Positions 49,244 through 62,345 of a DNA stretch of 64,000 nucleotides are shown piece by piece; position 1 is the stretch's first letter, and each line of letters begins with the position of its first letter. The stretch is from NCBI GenBank assembly GCA_032717465.1, contig CM064671.1:53693991-53757990 (forward strand). Direction: 5' to 3'. The notes under the pieces were generated by a model, which ran no database searches, was not told the origin of the DNA, and was given only the letters and a program-made list of their open reading frames with translations. The translations under genes were made by a program, and so were the position numbers. The stretch comes from Coenobita brevimanus. Its lineage: Eukaryota > Arthropoda > Malacostraca > Decapoda > Coenobitidae.

Positions 49244-52212
49244 TCTAGTGAACCAGTGACTGCGACCCAGGATTGTGATATCCCTGATGTGTTCTCTGCA
49301 TGTGCTGTCACTAGGGCTAAGTCTAAAGTTACTGGTGACTTAGAGGATAATGATGATGATGATGTTATCCTAGCTGACACTTTTCTTGCTAATTTGGACC
49401 ATTCACCAGATGAGGCAGTACCCCGTAGTGTTGATAATTTGTCTTGTCAAGAGTTGGTTGAGTTGCAGGTTGCTGACCCTGAGTTGAAAGGTCTAGCTAA
49501 CTCTGCTTGCAGTGAGGAAGAGTCAGCTGGTGCTTCTACTTGTTATTATATGAAGTCAGGAGTACTTATGAGAAAGTGGAGACCCCCAACAGCATCAGCC
49601 GACTGTGAATGGGAGGTTGTACATCAAGTTATCATCCCTCGTGTTTGTAGGCAGGATATCATTAGAGTGGCTCATGATTCCAGTTTGGCAGGACACCTTG
49701 GAGTGAGGAAGACTGTGGCACACATTTTGAAACACTTCTACTGGCCAGGTATCTTCAGGGATGTTTCCTGGTATTGTAAGTCTTGTCACACCTGTCAAGT
49801 TGTGGGGAAGTGTAATCAGACCGAAAAGGTTGCACCTCTAGTTCCCATTCCTCCTTTTGAGGCGCCATTCACCCGTGTGTTGGTGGATATTGTGGGCCCT
49901 CTTCCTAAGACTTCTTCAGGATTTTCTTATGTGTTGACCCTGATTCATATGGCTACTCGTTATCCTGAAGCCATTCCACTTAGAAATATCTCAGCAAAGA
50001 ACGTGGTTAAGGAAATGCTAGGGTTCTTCACCAAGTTTGGTCTACCCAAGGAGGTACAGTCAGACCGGGGAAGTAATTTCATGTCAAATGTTTTCAAGCA
50101 GTCTCTGAAAGAGTTGGGCATCACCCAGATCACGTCTTCATCTTACCATCCCCAGACCCAAGGAGCGTTGGAGAGATATCATCAAACACTCAAATCGATG
50201 CTCAGGAAATACTGTTTGGAACATCAGAAAGACTGGGATAAAGGTCTTCCATTCGTTGTATTTGCCGCAAGAGAATCTCCAAATGAATCACTGGGCTTCT
50301 CACCCTTTGAACAACTGTTTGGCCATGAAGTAAGAGGACCCCTTAAGCTACTCAAGGAATGCTGGCTGTCGGAGGAAGATGACGTCAACCTGCTGGAGTA
50401 TGTGATGAAGTTCAAAGAATGGCTGTCCAATGCTTTACAACTGGCGAGAGAGAATTTAGGAGCTGCTCAGGAGAAGATGAAGACTTGGTATGATAAGAAG
50501 TCCAGGTTACGCCACTTTCAGCCAGGAGATCAGGTTTTGATTCTGCTACCGGTGCATGGGCAACCTCTTCAAGCCAAGTTTAGTAGTCCTTATTTCGTGG
50601 AGAAGAAACTCAGTGATGTCAACTATGTCATCGCCACACCAGATCGTAGAAAGAACAAGCAACTTTGTCACATCAACATGCTAAAGTTATATCACCGGCA
50701 GGACGAAAATAACCCAGTCTGCACTGTAGCTGTTCCACCCGAGTCTGCAAGTGAAGTTCTCCCATGCAGCATGAGCCTGAGTGATAGTTTGGGGAAGAAT
50801 CCTGATATCATGAATGACCTCCAGACTAAGCTTTCTCATCTAGCTCCCGAGGAAAGGCAGGAGTTTTCAGCATTACTGCAGGAGTACCCGCAAGTGTTCC
50901 GTGCCACTCCAGGAAGAACCACTGTGTTGATGCATGATGTCAATGTTGGAGACGCAAAGCCAATTAAACTGCCTCCTTACCGTGTGAACCCAGTGAAAGT
51001 TCCTCTCATCCAGAAGGAGCTTGGCTACCTGTTGGACCACAAGATGATTGAGCCCTGTCAGAGCGAGTGGAGTTCTCCTGTCACTCTAGTCCCTAAGCCA
51101 GGTGGGTCACAGCGGCTTTGCATCGTCTACAGACGTGTTAATCAGATAACCAAATCAGACACTTACCCTCTCCCTCACGTGAAAGATTGCATAGACAAGA
51201 TCGGAAAGGCTAGGTACATAAGTATGTTTGATTTGTTAAAGGGATACTGGCAAGTACCTATGACTGAACGTGCTAGGGAGATCTCATGTTTTGTAACACT
51301 AGGAAAGACTTTCGCATGTTCGGTAATGCCATATGGTATGAAGAATACACCAGCCACATTTCAGAAGCTCATGAATGTTGTAACAGAGGATTTGGCAGGG
51401 TGTGTTGTTTATATTGATGATGTATTAATCTTCAGTGACAATGGAAAGATCACCTATGCCATGTCAGTAAATTTTTTGAGCGTTTGGCTCAGGCTAATCT
51501 TGTAGCTAATTTATCAAAGTGTGAGTTTGTTCAAGCTAAAGTTCAGTACCTTGGGTACGTAATTGGTGATGGACATGTTGCACCACCAGGAGCCAAGGTT
51601 CAGGTTATAAGTGATCTTCCCAGACCTAAAAGTAGGAAAGAGCTACAAAGATTTTTGGGAATGGTAGGTTATTACAGGAGATTTGTTCTTAACTTTTCAA
51701 TTCTTGTATCACCACTTACAGACCTACTGAGAAAGGGAGTTAAATTTGTCTGGACCGATAACTGTGAATCCTCTTTCAGCAAACTTAAAGCTATCCTATT
51801 AAGTCAGCCAGTGCTCGCTACTCCAAATTTTGCTAAGCCTTTTAAGATGGCTGTTGACGCAAGTGATACAGGAGCTGGGGCTGTTTTCCTGCAAGAGGAT
51901 GATCAAGGTATTGAACACCCTGTATCTTATTACAGTAAGAAGTTCACTCCACCTCAAAAGAACTACTCAACTATTGGGAAAGAGCTTTTGGCCTTGATTT
52001 TGGGTTTACAGCATTTTTCATTTTATTTGTGTTCTGGTTTTGACCCCATAGTCATTTATACCGATCATAACCCACTGAAATTCCTTAGTAAGTTTAAAGA
52101 TAAAAATCAGAGATTGACAAGATGAAGTGTACTTCTTCAGGAGTATTCATTAGACATGCAACATGTCAAGGGGAAAGAAAATGTTATTGCAGATTGCTTG
52201 TCTAGACTTTAG
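49244..52212 (+). pseudogene. LTR element Pol: integrase, RT, RNase H; one frameshift and one stop
   Basis: Open in the Gag frame right after the TAG to 51505. Residue numbers count from 49256. The integrase has an HHCC finger (H140, H147, C177, C180), a DD35E core (D211, D270, E306) and a GPY/F-like module (FSSPYFVEKK, about residue 450). The RT follows in the same frame, with the first aspartate in SMFDLLKGY (D659) and YIDD at 719-722. A frameshift at about 51430-51480 moves to the next frame (51484-52125), with LGYVIGDG, the RNase H AVDASDTGAG, IGKELLAL and YTDHNPL. A TGA at 52123 precedes the last segment ending ADCLSRL at 52212. Catalytic residues of all three enzymes remain; the frameshift and stop disable this copy. 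Confidence 0.88.
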
Positions 52213-52268
52213 ACAGATTGTTTTAGAGTAATAAGAAATTTCCTTTGTAAATTTCTTTTTTTTTTTTT

Positions 52269-52277
52269 GTGGGGAGG
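52269..52277 (+). other. polypurine tract
   Basis: GTGGGGAGG directly before the 3' LTR, where plus-strand synthesis would be primed. A T-run precedes it. Confidence 0.75.
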
Positions 52278-53102
52278 TGTTACATAGCCTATGATTTCAT
52301 CATCCTTTGTATAATTCTAATGTACAGTATGCTGCATGTTTGATCACGATTCGCCTCGTGGCTTCCATAGTGACCAAGTTTCCGTGTTCTACCTCACTCC
52401 CCCCTTCTCCTCCCTTATAGTAGAGTAAGTCGTTCTTTCTGTTGTTCAGAGCAGGATTGTCAACTCTTTGTCCCCTATGGCTTCATTTGCGTGTCCTTCT
52501 TACAAGTTGTATCAAGCTCTGCCGGCCCCTATATAATGAGCTCAGTCTCTGCATTAATTGCCACTTAGATCTACTCCTCACTTTGTTCACATCTCTGTCC
52601 TCCCCTGTACAGTTGTTATTATTTTTGTGAGTGCTCAGGAAGTCTCCAGCCATCTAGCTGCTGTTTAATTTGAGTATAATTGTTATTACATTTTTTCTTG
52701 TACTGTATAGCATAAGGTGTTGGTTCGTAGGCCTGGTAAGGTTTTTGTGATTCATGTGGAGTTTTTGATGTCAGCCATCATTAATAATATTTTGTATCTG
52801 TAATAATATATCTTGCATTAACTGAGCATTATCCGGTTTTCTCATTTTATCAGTGCTTACTTAGATAAATTTACTCTTGCTAATTTCGTGTTAATAGAGG
52901 CTATTGCAGTTAACCATATATTTAACCTGTTTTTTGCCGTTACATTATCCTTATGAGTCCTGAATGTTTAGTTGTTAGTTTGAGCATTAAACTTTAATTT
53001 GTAATTTTACCTAACTCTTTTGTTTTGAACCTGGAACTTTGCGGGACAGTAGTGATTTTTAGTATTCTCACTTGAAGTGTTCATTATCTCTCTCTGTTCC
53101 GT

Positions 53103-53106
<4 letters not shown>
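52278..53106 (+). repeat. 3' LTR
   Basis: 829 bp, TGTTAC to GTAACA, aligned without length difference to the 5' LTR. Confidence 0.92.

Positions 53107-53172
<66 letters not shown>
53107..53172. repeat. (AT)n microsatellite, right flank of LTR element
   Basis: Continuation of the AT tract at 46678-46730, split by the insertion. Confidence 0.95.
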
Positions 53173-53176
<4 letters not shown>

Positions 53177-53396
53177 CACACCCAGGGATGCCAGTGGACA
53201 GGTATTACACCATGCTAAGACACTGAAAAGTTATCGTTTATGTGAAGTGTTCGTAAATGGTGCAGCGATTGGTCGTATGGAAAGATATCACATCACTTGC
53301 ATAGTGCTGGTGTTGCATGAGTGAATAATATCTCTTTGTTTTTCAGCAACATGAATCTAGCTCAGACTGAACTTTTGTGTCTCAGTGCTTGCCACG

Positions 53397-55680
53397 ATGG
53401 AGAGGGAAGGTTTGTCTTCTGAGTGGTGGCAGAAGGTTCTGTTTGAGGAGGAGACTGAGAGCAAGGAGGAAGAGGTGCTGAGCGAAGCTTCGAGTGGGGA
53501 GGAGGACTGGGATGACTTCCCGTGCTGTTCCCATTGGGAGGCTTTGCCCCGACCCCTATCACCATGGGAGCAGACACCACCACCACCAGTGGGACCCACA
53601 GCCCAGCCATAGCCTTTGCTTGAACCTCTCACTCCAGCAGCCATCGCTGTCTCTCCACCAGTAGCCTCCAGTTTCCCCTTGGCCGAGCCCATGTCACCGG
53701 TTGCAAAGCATAGTTATGTGACATTGGCACCTGCACCTGCCGCAGTGTCTGTGGCACAGCTGGTGCAGGATGTGACTATGTCGTCGTTCCTTGCCCGGTC
53801 GACAAATCGTTGTCTCCAGCAGCATTCATCCCACCCGATGTGTTGCAGCAGCAAAGCCAGCCTCGTCGTCTTCCTTGTCGGAGCAGTCACCACCTCAAAG
53901 AGGCCGCTGGGGTCCGCAGCCCAGCTACGGAGGATGGACAAGGGATGCCCAAGGAGGCTGAAGGTTGTCGGTAGGCCAACCCACTTCCACCACTGCGGGA
54001 GGTGTTGTGCAGAGGATCCAGGGTGGAGCAGTGGCTCATTCACACCACATAATGGGCCCATCACAGGGTCCCTAGGAATGGAGGTGGATCCGCAATCATC
54101 ATCCCTGCTGTTCTTCCAGCTTTTCTTCGCATGCGAAACCAACAGCTACGCTTCATTCCTGGGGACTGTATAGGATGCCTGGTTCATCAGCAATGAAGAG
54201 GAGATGGCCAGGTTCTTGGGGCTGTACTTCTTCATGGGGATCATGGATATGTCGACCATCAGGCACTACTGGAGAAGTTCACCGCTCCACGACTATCCAC
54301 GATTCAGGCGAGTGATGAGAGGGTGACATTTCAGGGCCATCCTAAAACATTTCCACGCGTTCAACTCACTCGCCATACCCCAGGACAATCATGATCGGCT
54401 CATCAGAGTTCACAGAGTGATGGAGTACCTCCTTCAGTGGTTCCAAGACACCTACCTACCCAAGGAGCACCTCAGCTTCATCGAGGGTTCGCTGGCGTGG
54501 AAGGGCGCCTCAGTTTCCCCGTGTATCCCATGAAGCCTCAAAGTATGACATCAAGCTATACATCCTGGCTGAGGCTTCCTCGGGGTACATCTGGAACTCT
54601 GAGGTGTAGACGGGGCAGAAGACTCTGGAGAACACCGTTTGTGACCTTGTAGAACGGCTGAGGGACCAAGGATACAAAGTTTACCTGGACAACTATTATA
54701 ACTCTGTGTCCCTGTGCAAACAACTTTTCAGTGCATTAACCTATGTTTGTGGACCCAGTGCCTGGCGAGAGGAGCACCAAAGCAGCTGCAGGCCATTGCC
54801 AGGGTCAAGAGCCTGCCAAAGGGGGGCATGGCAGCAAGGCACAAGGACAATGTGATGGTGTTGCTATGGAAAGACAAGCGCATCGTCAACATGGTCTGCA
54901 CCTTCCACAGCACAAGCACTGTCTCAAAGCAGGTTTGAGGGAAGGCCAGGAATCCTGACAAGAGGGCAACCTATGTCTGGAAGACCATGGACAAGCCTGT
55001 CATGGTGGAGGACTACAATCAGCACATGGGTCAGGTGGACCATTTCGACCAGATGGTCCAGCATTACCTCATCCAGTGGCAGACCGTGAAGTGAACGAAG
55101 AAAATAACGTTCATTCAGATGGCGATCTTCAACGCATTCGCCTTATACAAGAAGTGCTCACATGGGTCAGTCAATCTGCTGGACTCTATGGAGGAGATAA
55201 AGCTGAAGCTCCTTCAGTTCAATGAAGCAGAGTGGCCCACATCAGGGCACGTCATCCACCATGTTCCAAACCGACAGCCAGCAGGACCTCCAGCACTTGC
55301 AGCACCTGCAGCAGCACCAGCACGGGTGCCAACACCATCGTCTCCTGGACGAGCACCAGCACAGGTGCTAACACCACTGTCACCACGAGCAGCACCAGCA
55401 CAGGAGCCAATACCACCATCTCCTGTAGGACCGGCATAGGTGCCGAGATCACTGTCTCCAGCAGTTCCTGGGCCGTCGGGAGAACCTGCCACCGCTGCCA
55501 TGCCAGGCCCTGCAGCTGCACCTCGAGGAAGACAGGACCAAGGAAGACCAGGAGGACATCTAATCCAGTGTCAATGAGTCATCAACGAGGGACACAAGTC
55601 ACATGTGTCCTGTTTGTGATGAGGAACTTTGCGTCGGTGATTGCTTCGAACGGTACCATGCCAAGCAAAGTATTCCCTAG
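53397..55680 (+). pseudogene. piggyBac-C transposase, heavily decayed
   Basis: The ATG at 53397 begins EREGLSSEWWQKVLFEEE with an acidic run. A possible 3' splice site (TTTTTCAG) lies at 53340-53347. After many stops and frame changes the family landmarks are recognisable: FISNEEEMARFLGLYFFMGI; LSFIEGSLAWKG, where the first catalytic aspartate is replaced by isoleucine; YLDNYYNS (second aspartate, near 54690); and GQVDHFDQMVQHYL (third). A proline-alanine-rich expansion at about 55270-55440 precedes a cysteine-rich finger in another frame (CPVCDEELCVGDCFERYH) ending at 55680. It is diverged from A and B. I could not locate its TTAA ends. Confidence 0.75.
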
Positions 55681-55685
55681 TGTAG

Positions 55686-55688
<3 letters not shown>

Positions 55689-55727
<39 letters not shown>
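55689..55727. repeat. (AC)n microsatellite
   Basis: AC tract just after the piggyBac-C coding end. Confidence 0.96.
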
Positions 55728-55728
<1 letters not shown>

Positions 55729-55989
55729 TCACACACTACATGACTCATCTTTAGTCCTGCCAACAGCTCAACATCCCTGGAGGAAGTGAGTTTTCCAAAT
55801 TTTGTTGATTTGTATATTGACCTATTTCAATACTTCTAAATTTTTCACACAAATAAGCATTATTTTCTGGATAATACACATATGACAGAAAGTACAGCTT
55901 CAGAATCAGTAAACAGGAAAAGACTTGTGGTCATGCAGAGTTTCTTACAGCAGTGTGAAAAAAACACTTGGAGATATATAATGTAGACT

Positions 55990-57330
55990 TTGAATAAAAC
56001 AAAACCTCTAGTGAGGGAAAATATGCAGGTGTGGGTGAGGCAGGAAAAATTGACAGTGCACTTGAAGGTATATTGTTCTCTTTCGTCCAGGTAATAGTCG
56101 AGTTGATGTTTCGACATTATGAGGAAGCATATAAAAGTAAACATCTGAAACATCTGTGCATAACAAAAAAGAACAGGCTTTGGGAGCATATATGTTAGGA
56201 AAGGCAGGGGATGAAAGATTTTTTTTTCTCACTTGTGATAAGACACTGCAGCGTCGGTGGAGTATTCTACTTTTATTGTCCATTTACTCGAAAAGTATTG
56301 GTCTTATCGATTTCCTGTAAGAACCATGAGAAAGATTGTTGAATTCTACGTATGTACATCACTAAAATATAAGCCTGTCAGAGCATATTTTTTAGGGAAT
56401 GGCGAGGGAAGAAGGTGTATTTTTCTCACTTGCAGTAAAACAATGCAGCGCTCGGAGGAGTATTCTACATTTGTCATCCATTTCCTTTTTTTTTTTTTTT
56501 TTTTGTGTCCGACTCTGGGCAAAGGCTTCAAGGCCTATATCTCGGGGGCAGTAGCCTATCCCAAGGCCCAGTAGTCCTCCTACACCTCCACATGTCACCA
56601 CTTCGGCGCTAACATCCACCGTCCATATTGAATACATGCTAGGGCTGTCTCATACAGGACTGGTACTTGAAAAGTATCGGATGCATAGATATCCTGTAAG
56701 AACCATGATAAAGATCTGTGAATTCTACGTATGTACATCACTAAAATATAAACCTTTGGAAGCATATTTTTTAGGTAAAGGCGGGGGAAGAGAGTGTCCT
56801 TTTCTTGCTTGCAGTAGAACTATTCAGCGCTCAGTGGAGTATTCTACCTTTGTCGTCCATTTACTCGAAAAGTATTGGAATTATCGATTTCCTGTAAGAA
56901 CCATGATAAAGACCAGTAAATGCTACGTATGTGCAGGACATAACAATGTAATGTCTCTGACGAGAAGTCGTTGTTACGAAGGCGGGAATATAATAGTTAT
57001 TGTGCTCGCATGACAATAGTGCAGCACAGCCGTGGGTACCCTGTAGTTTTTTACAATTTACTCGGAAATTGCGGGTACCATGAGAAAGCTCATGAAATTC
57101 TACACAATGACATGAAATAAAAACATAACATGTGCAAGAAAACTTTTGCGGTAGAGTTCCCTGAACAAAAATCTTTTTTTTTTTTAAATATGGCTTTTAG
57201 TGTTTTGCTGTTTTCTCGAAAACTACAAATCCTATCACAACTCGACAAAGGTCATTAGGAAGCTCATGAAATTTTCTTTCAAAACTTCTAATAACATTTT
57301 TCTGTATCATGGAAAACATTTGAACTAAGA
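55990..57330. repeat. tandem array, about 190-198 bp, downstream of piggyBac-C
   Basis: Units are marked by GAGTATTCTAC at 56260, 56458 and 56837 (the last after a 181-bp insertion), with CTCGAAAAGTATTGG and CCTGTAAGAACCATGA segments. Degenerate units continue on both sides. No coding function. Confidence 0.75.
56483..56663 (-). mobile_element. SINE-like insertion with poly(A) in the array
   Basis: A run of about 20 T at 56489-56506 is the poly(A) tail of a minus-strand insertion. About 160 bp of non-array sequence follow, and then the array unit resumes exactly where it broke. No obvious tRNA boxes, so its head type is unknown. Confidence 0.55.
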
Positions 57331-58264
57331 TGTTGGGAAGAGAGATTGACATTCCGAAATGTTTATTCACAACGGCCTAATGTACTTTGATTTATTTGTT
57401 CTGTATTTTCTTTTTTACTTATCTGCTAGAACAAACATTGGTGAATAAGTTGATGTAGGTTTCAAGGCAATATATGGATGTTTGGGTGGTGAAAATAAGG
57501 CGAGAATACATGTTTTCAGCGGCACGCAGGGGGGCTGGCAGTGAGGGGGGGAAAATGAAATCATGTGCCAGAAAACTAATAAAACTTACTGTGCGTGAGA
57601 GGGTTATGTTTAAAGATGATGAAGGACTGAGATGATTATTGTAAAAATTACATGACGCTTATCCGGAACTTTCGGATGGGTTCAGGTGTAAGAACTGAGT
57701 TTTGGGAGATAAAAACAAGATTACTTTTACCCCATTAAGAGATATGAGCCAAGTCAGACATTAGGCGTGCCATAGTCTTATCCATTGTCTGTTGATGTAA
57801 CTACTGAGATTAATGAATGGAAAGTTGAAGGGTGGAGCCATTGGCATATGAGTGGATAGGGTTATATGTACAGTCGAGCAAGTAGAAAGTGCAAAAAAAA
57901 ACTGGGGTATATAGAGACATCTGGCAGTTCCCTGTAGTAAGTCCACATATGTTTATGAATGAATCACTCAGAACCTAGAGCCTGTGTAAGGTGGACCGTG
58001 ATTGGCTGAACTTTTGAGTGGCAGTGAAGCAAATATTCTCATCATATTATATGTAAATCAAGTTTCATAACTAATAAGTGACACGAAGCAATATATAGAG
58101 AATACTACAGTATTTAATGATCAAACGTGGAGTATAATAGAATAATAAACGTCAGCAATCTGTAAAACATAGCTGGCAGCATAGCACAGAAGAGCAGCAC
58201 TTCAGCTGGTAGTGTCGTTTATGTATAATATTCGAAGCGGTGGAAACGAAGTCTAGTGAATCAG
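57331..58264. other. no recognisable gene
   Basis: AT-rich sequence with short frames only. It may be the 3' part of piggyBac-C, but I found no terminal repeat. Confidence 0.55.
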
Positions 58265-58516
58265 ATTAACCTGAGGCATCCCATTGACGTATGAGTACGT
58301 TGCAACATTTTGCATTTGCCAGTCCCGTCGACGTACTGGTACATCGTGCAATTACAAGGTGCATAATTTGCACAATTTTCAAAATTCGTGCTTGATTTTG
58401 GGTACGTAGGGTTGCCGAGTGTCCCCACCACCAGGCGGGGACACTCGGTGACCCCGCGCGACCCGTGCTCACCCTCGGCTCGGTCACTCACCTGTTAGCA
58501 ACAGTCCTGCTCAGTC

Positions 58517-60982
<2,466 letters not shown>

Positions 60983-61037
60983 TATGATGTGAATACGATA
61001 TGATGCTGCTACTCAGAAATAAATGCGACAAACAGAC

Positions 61038-61985
61038 ACTCAGTGTAATTATAAGGCCTGTAGATCTGTAAATAGTAGAATGGAAGTGGAAACGGGTGTA
61101 ATATAAGTGGAAAATTATTATGTAAGTGTATAAATATGATCTAAGTGGAAACATACCTAGCGAGGGTATTTTGATGCAATATTCTGACGCTCAGTGGAAA
61201 AGATAAGGCCCGTAAATATGTAACTATAAGTATGAAAAATGCAAACGGGTGTAATATAAGATGAAATTTTTGTAAGTGCTGAAATTTATTCCAAGTCAAA
61301 ATATTTCTAGCAATTGTATATAGATGCGATTTTCTGACGCTGATTGGAATAAATAAGGCCCGTATATATCTAAATAGGTGTATACAAGTGGAAACGGGTG
61401 TAATATAAGTGGGAAATTAGTATGTAAGTGTATGAGTATTATCTTAGTCGAAACATTCATTGCGAGGGTATTTTGGTGCGATATTCTGATGCTCATTTGA
61501 ATAAATAAGGCCCGTAAATATGTACTGTATAGTGCAGTATAGGGTGTAAACAGGTTTAATGTAAGTGGGGATGTATATGTGGGACTGAAGAAATAAAGCA
61601 GAAATTGAAACATGAGTGGTAGAGAGTGTGCTTACCATGTGACTATACGCTAGCATTTTGCTAAATGCCCTTGTAATGAATGTAAATACTTGAAAACATT
61701 TACAGTGGTGGAGAAATGGTTCAATGTAAAGAAAACAACACTATGAAAGTGATAAAACAATATGGTTTGTTGAGATACGAGTCATAGCAAGTGCGCTGAA
61801 TAAGCAGATGTGCGCTATAGTTTTGCTACACGTAATCGTAATAAATGATAACAACTGCAAACATTTACATACAGTACAAAATGGTAAAATGGCATTGAAA
61901 CAGTAGTATACAAGTAGAAAAAATGATATGTTGATTGAAACAAGAAACTTAGCACATAGCGTGTTACCACTCTGACCCAACTCGC
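61038..61985 (+). repeat. A2 subterminal tandem array, 150-169 bp x 6
   Basis: Anchors at 61038, 61189, 61339, 61491, 61660 and 61825, with AAGGCCCGTAAATATGTA and GGAAACGGGTGTAAT segments that also occur in the A1 array. Confidence 0.85.
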
Positions 61986-62345
61986 TATGCTCGCGCGAAG
62001 GTACAATGCTTAGTTTTCATATATATGTCACTGAAAACCATTATATTGTTATTCTTATTGTTTATTAGTTTAAATTCAATAAATGTAGAGGTGTTGTTTG
62101 TGGTTTCTCCCACAATTACCTACCATAGAAAACATGAGCGACTCACAAGTCAGTGATAGAATAAGATACCTGGCGCAGGGGACCTCACCTGTTCCGACCA
62201 CTTATGGACCATGGTAAGCCCTTTCTTGGTGATTTTCCTTTGTTTCTCAACAAAAGCGGAAGTTTTAGCCAAAAAAAAAATTCCAAAATAGATCGGGATT
62301 GGGGGGTGTCGGAAGTGTGAAATAGCTCGGGACGTGACGGGTTAA

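Larger units (their letters stand above)
46731..53106 (+). mobile_element. Ty3/Gypsy-type LTR retrotransposon with IN before RT (Gmr1-like)
   Basis: Two LTRs of 829 bp each (46731-47559 and 52278-53106) end in GTAACA. The right one starts TGTTAC; the left one starts AGTTAC. The internal region has gag-protease (47633-49243) and pol (49244-52212). Pol order is integrase, then RT, then RNase H, the reverse of most Gypsy elements and characteristic of the Gmr1 group. A purine tract GTGGGGAGG (52269-52277) lies directly before the right LTR. I count about 17 differences between LTRs, roughly 2 percent, so insertion was fairly recent. Confidence 0.9.
45500..53340. repeat. tandem array, about 178 bp, upstream of piggyBac-C, split by the LTR element
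   Basis: GTGTTCGTGA-type anchors occur at about 45714, 45893, 46072, 46250, 46430 and 46605, and resume at about 53245 beyond the LTR element. The GTCAGTGAACAGGTACTG segment marks units at 45991, 46169, 46348 and 46527, spaced 178-179 bp. Subtracting the LTR element and the AT tract it landed in leaves the phase nearly unbroken. Coordinates span the interruption; array sequence itself is 45500-46677 and 53173-53340. Confidence 0.8.

Noticed and set aside
53346..53400. A host gene exon with 5' intron at TTTTTCAG
   Set aside because: The following frame reads into the piggyBac-C transposase; a splice acceptor may exist, but it belongs to the element.
45228..58268. piggyBac-C as one element bounded by the TTAA at 45228 and 58265
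   Set aside because: Sequence beside these TTAA sites, read into the 45-58 kb region, does not start with CCC and the two sides do not match as inverted repeats.
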